Source of the DNA: Physocladia obscura
Lineage: Eukaryota; Chytridiomycota; Chytridiomycetes; Chytridiales; Chytriomycetaceae
Assembly: GCA_027596945.1 (NCBI GenBank)
Contig: JADGJH010000116.1
Coordinates: 1-29,754, forward strand
Reading direction: 5' to 3'
Length of the DNA: 29,754 nucleotides
In this document: positions 29,666 to 29,754 of the stretch, piece after piece
Layout of the letters: each line of letters starts with the position of its first letter
How positions within the stretch are numbered: the first letter of the stretch is position 1
Notes under the pieces: generated by a model
The model's input: only the letters and a program-made list of their open reading frames with translations
Databases searched by the model: none
What the model was told of the DNA's origin: nothing
Program-made: the position numbers and the translations under genes

Positions 29666-29754
29666 TTTGCAGGTGATGGTGTTAAAATTCCATGACCAGT
29701 GGCAACAGTCTGGAATAATTCACTGCCAAAGATAATTAGTCCATTAATTCTCTG

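Overview
The window looks like a nuclear scaffold from an early-diverging fungus, plausibly a chytrid, but the species cannot be read from sequence alone. The evidence is short spliceosomal introns (47-79 nt, one of 165 nt), A/T-rich intergenic DNA full of homopolymer runs, and a fungal gene set: a Sch9-type AGC kinase with an N-terminal C2 domain, GATA zinc-finger factors with polyglutamine and other low-complexity tracts, an M20 carboxypeptidase S type gene and a bestrophin-like RFP-TM protein. A 10-N assembly gap lies at 15013-15022. All exon coordinates here were joined by hand from reading frame, GT/AG boundaries and known family motifs, with no transcript data.

Layout. 1-1607: A/T-rich, no recognised gene. 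1608-3197 (-): glutathione reductase in four exons. 3477-6764 (-): a ClC-family chloride channel/transporter with two CBS domains in six exons. 6765-8599: non-coding. 8600-23367: a cluster of five GATA-type zinc-finger genes (orientations +, -, -, +, +), called here GATA-A to GATA-E. It is interrupted by two other genes, SCH9 (11262-13437, +, eight exons) between B and C, and a single-exon fusion protein (17192-19273, +) between C and D. The fusion carries an S4-like RNA-binding segment, a degenerate RluA-type pseudouridine synthase domain and a HemK/PrmC-type methyltransferase. 23425-26303: two tandem copies of an M20 carboxypeptidase gene. The first lacks its 5' half and the second is broken by stops and frameshifts. 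26818-28262 (+): bestrophin-like anion channel in four exons. 28263-29754: A/T-rich DNA with a decayed coiled-coil coding sequence on the minus strand.

How the parts may work together. In other fungi Sch9 is a TORC1 effector and several GATA factors report nitrogen status, so a Sch9 gene sharing a 233-bp divergent promoter with a GATA gene inside a GATA cluster suggests, but does not prove, common nutrient control. Upstream of GATA-D is an inverted repeat whose two arms each hold a TGASTCA site, the motif bound by Gcn4/AP-1-type bZIP factors. CACGTG boxes sit there and in the GATA-C/fusion-gene promoter.

The most unusual items are the S4/pseudo-pseudouridine synthase/PrmC fusion with Ala at the predicted catalytic Asp position, the dense GATA cluster with a shared basic motif just before the finger in three members, the ClC protein with Asp at the gating-glutamate position, and the half-deleted carboxypeptidase copy that still has an open frame.
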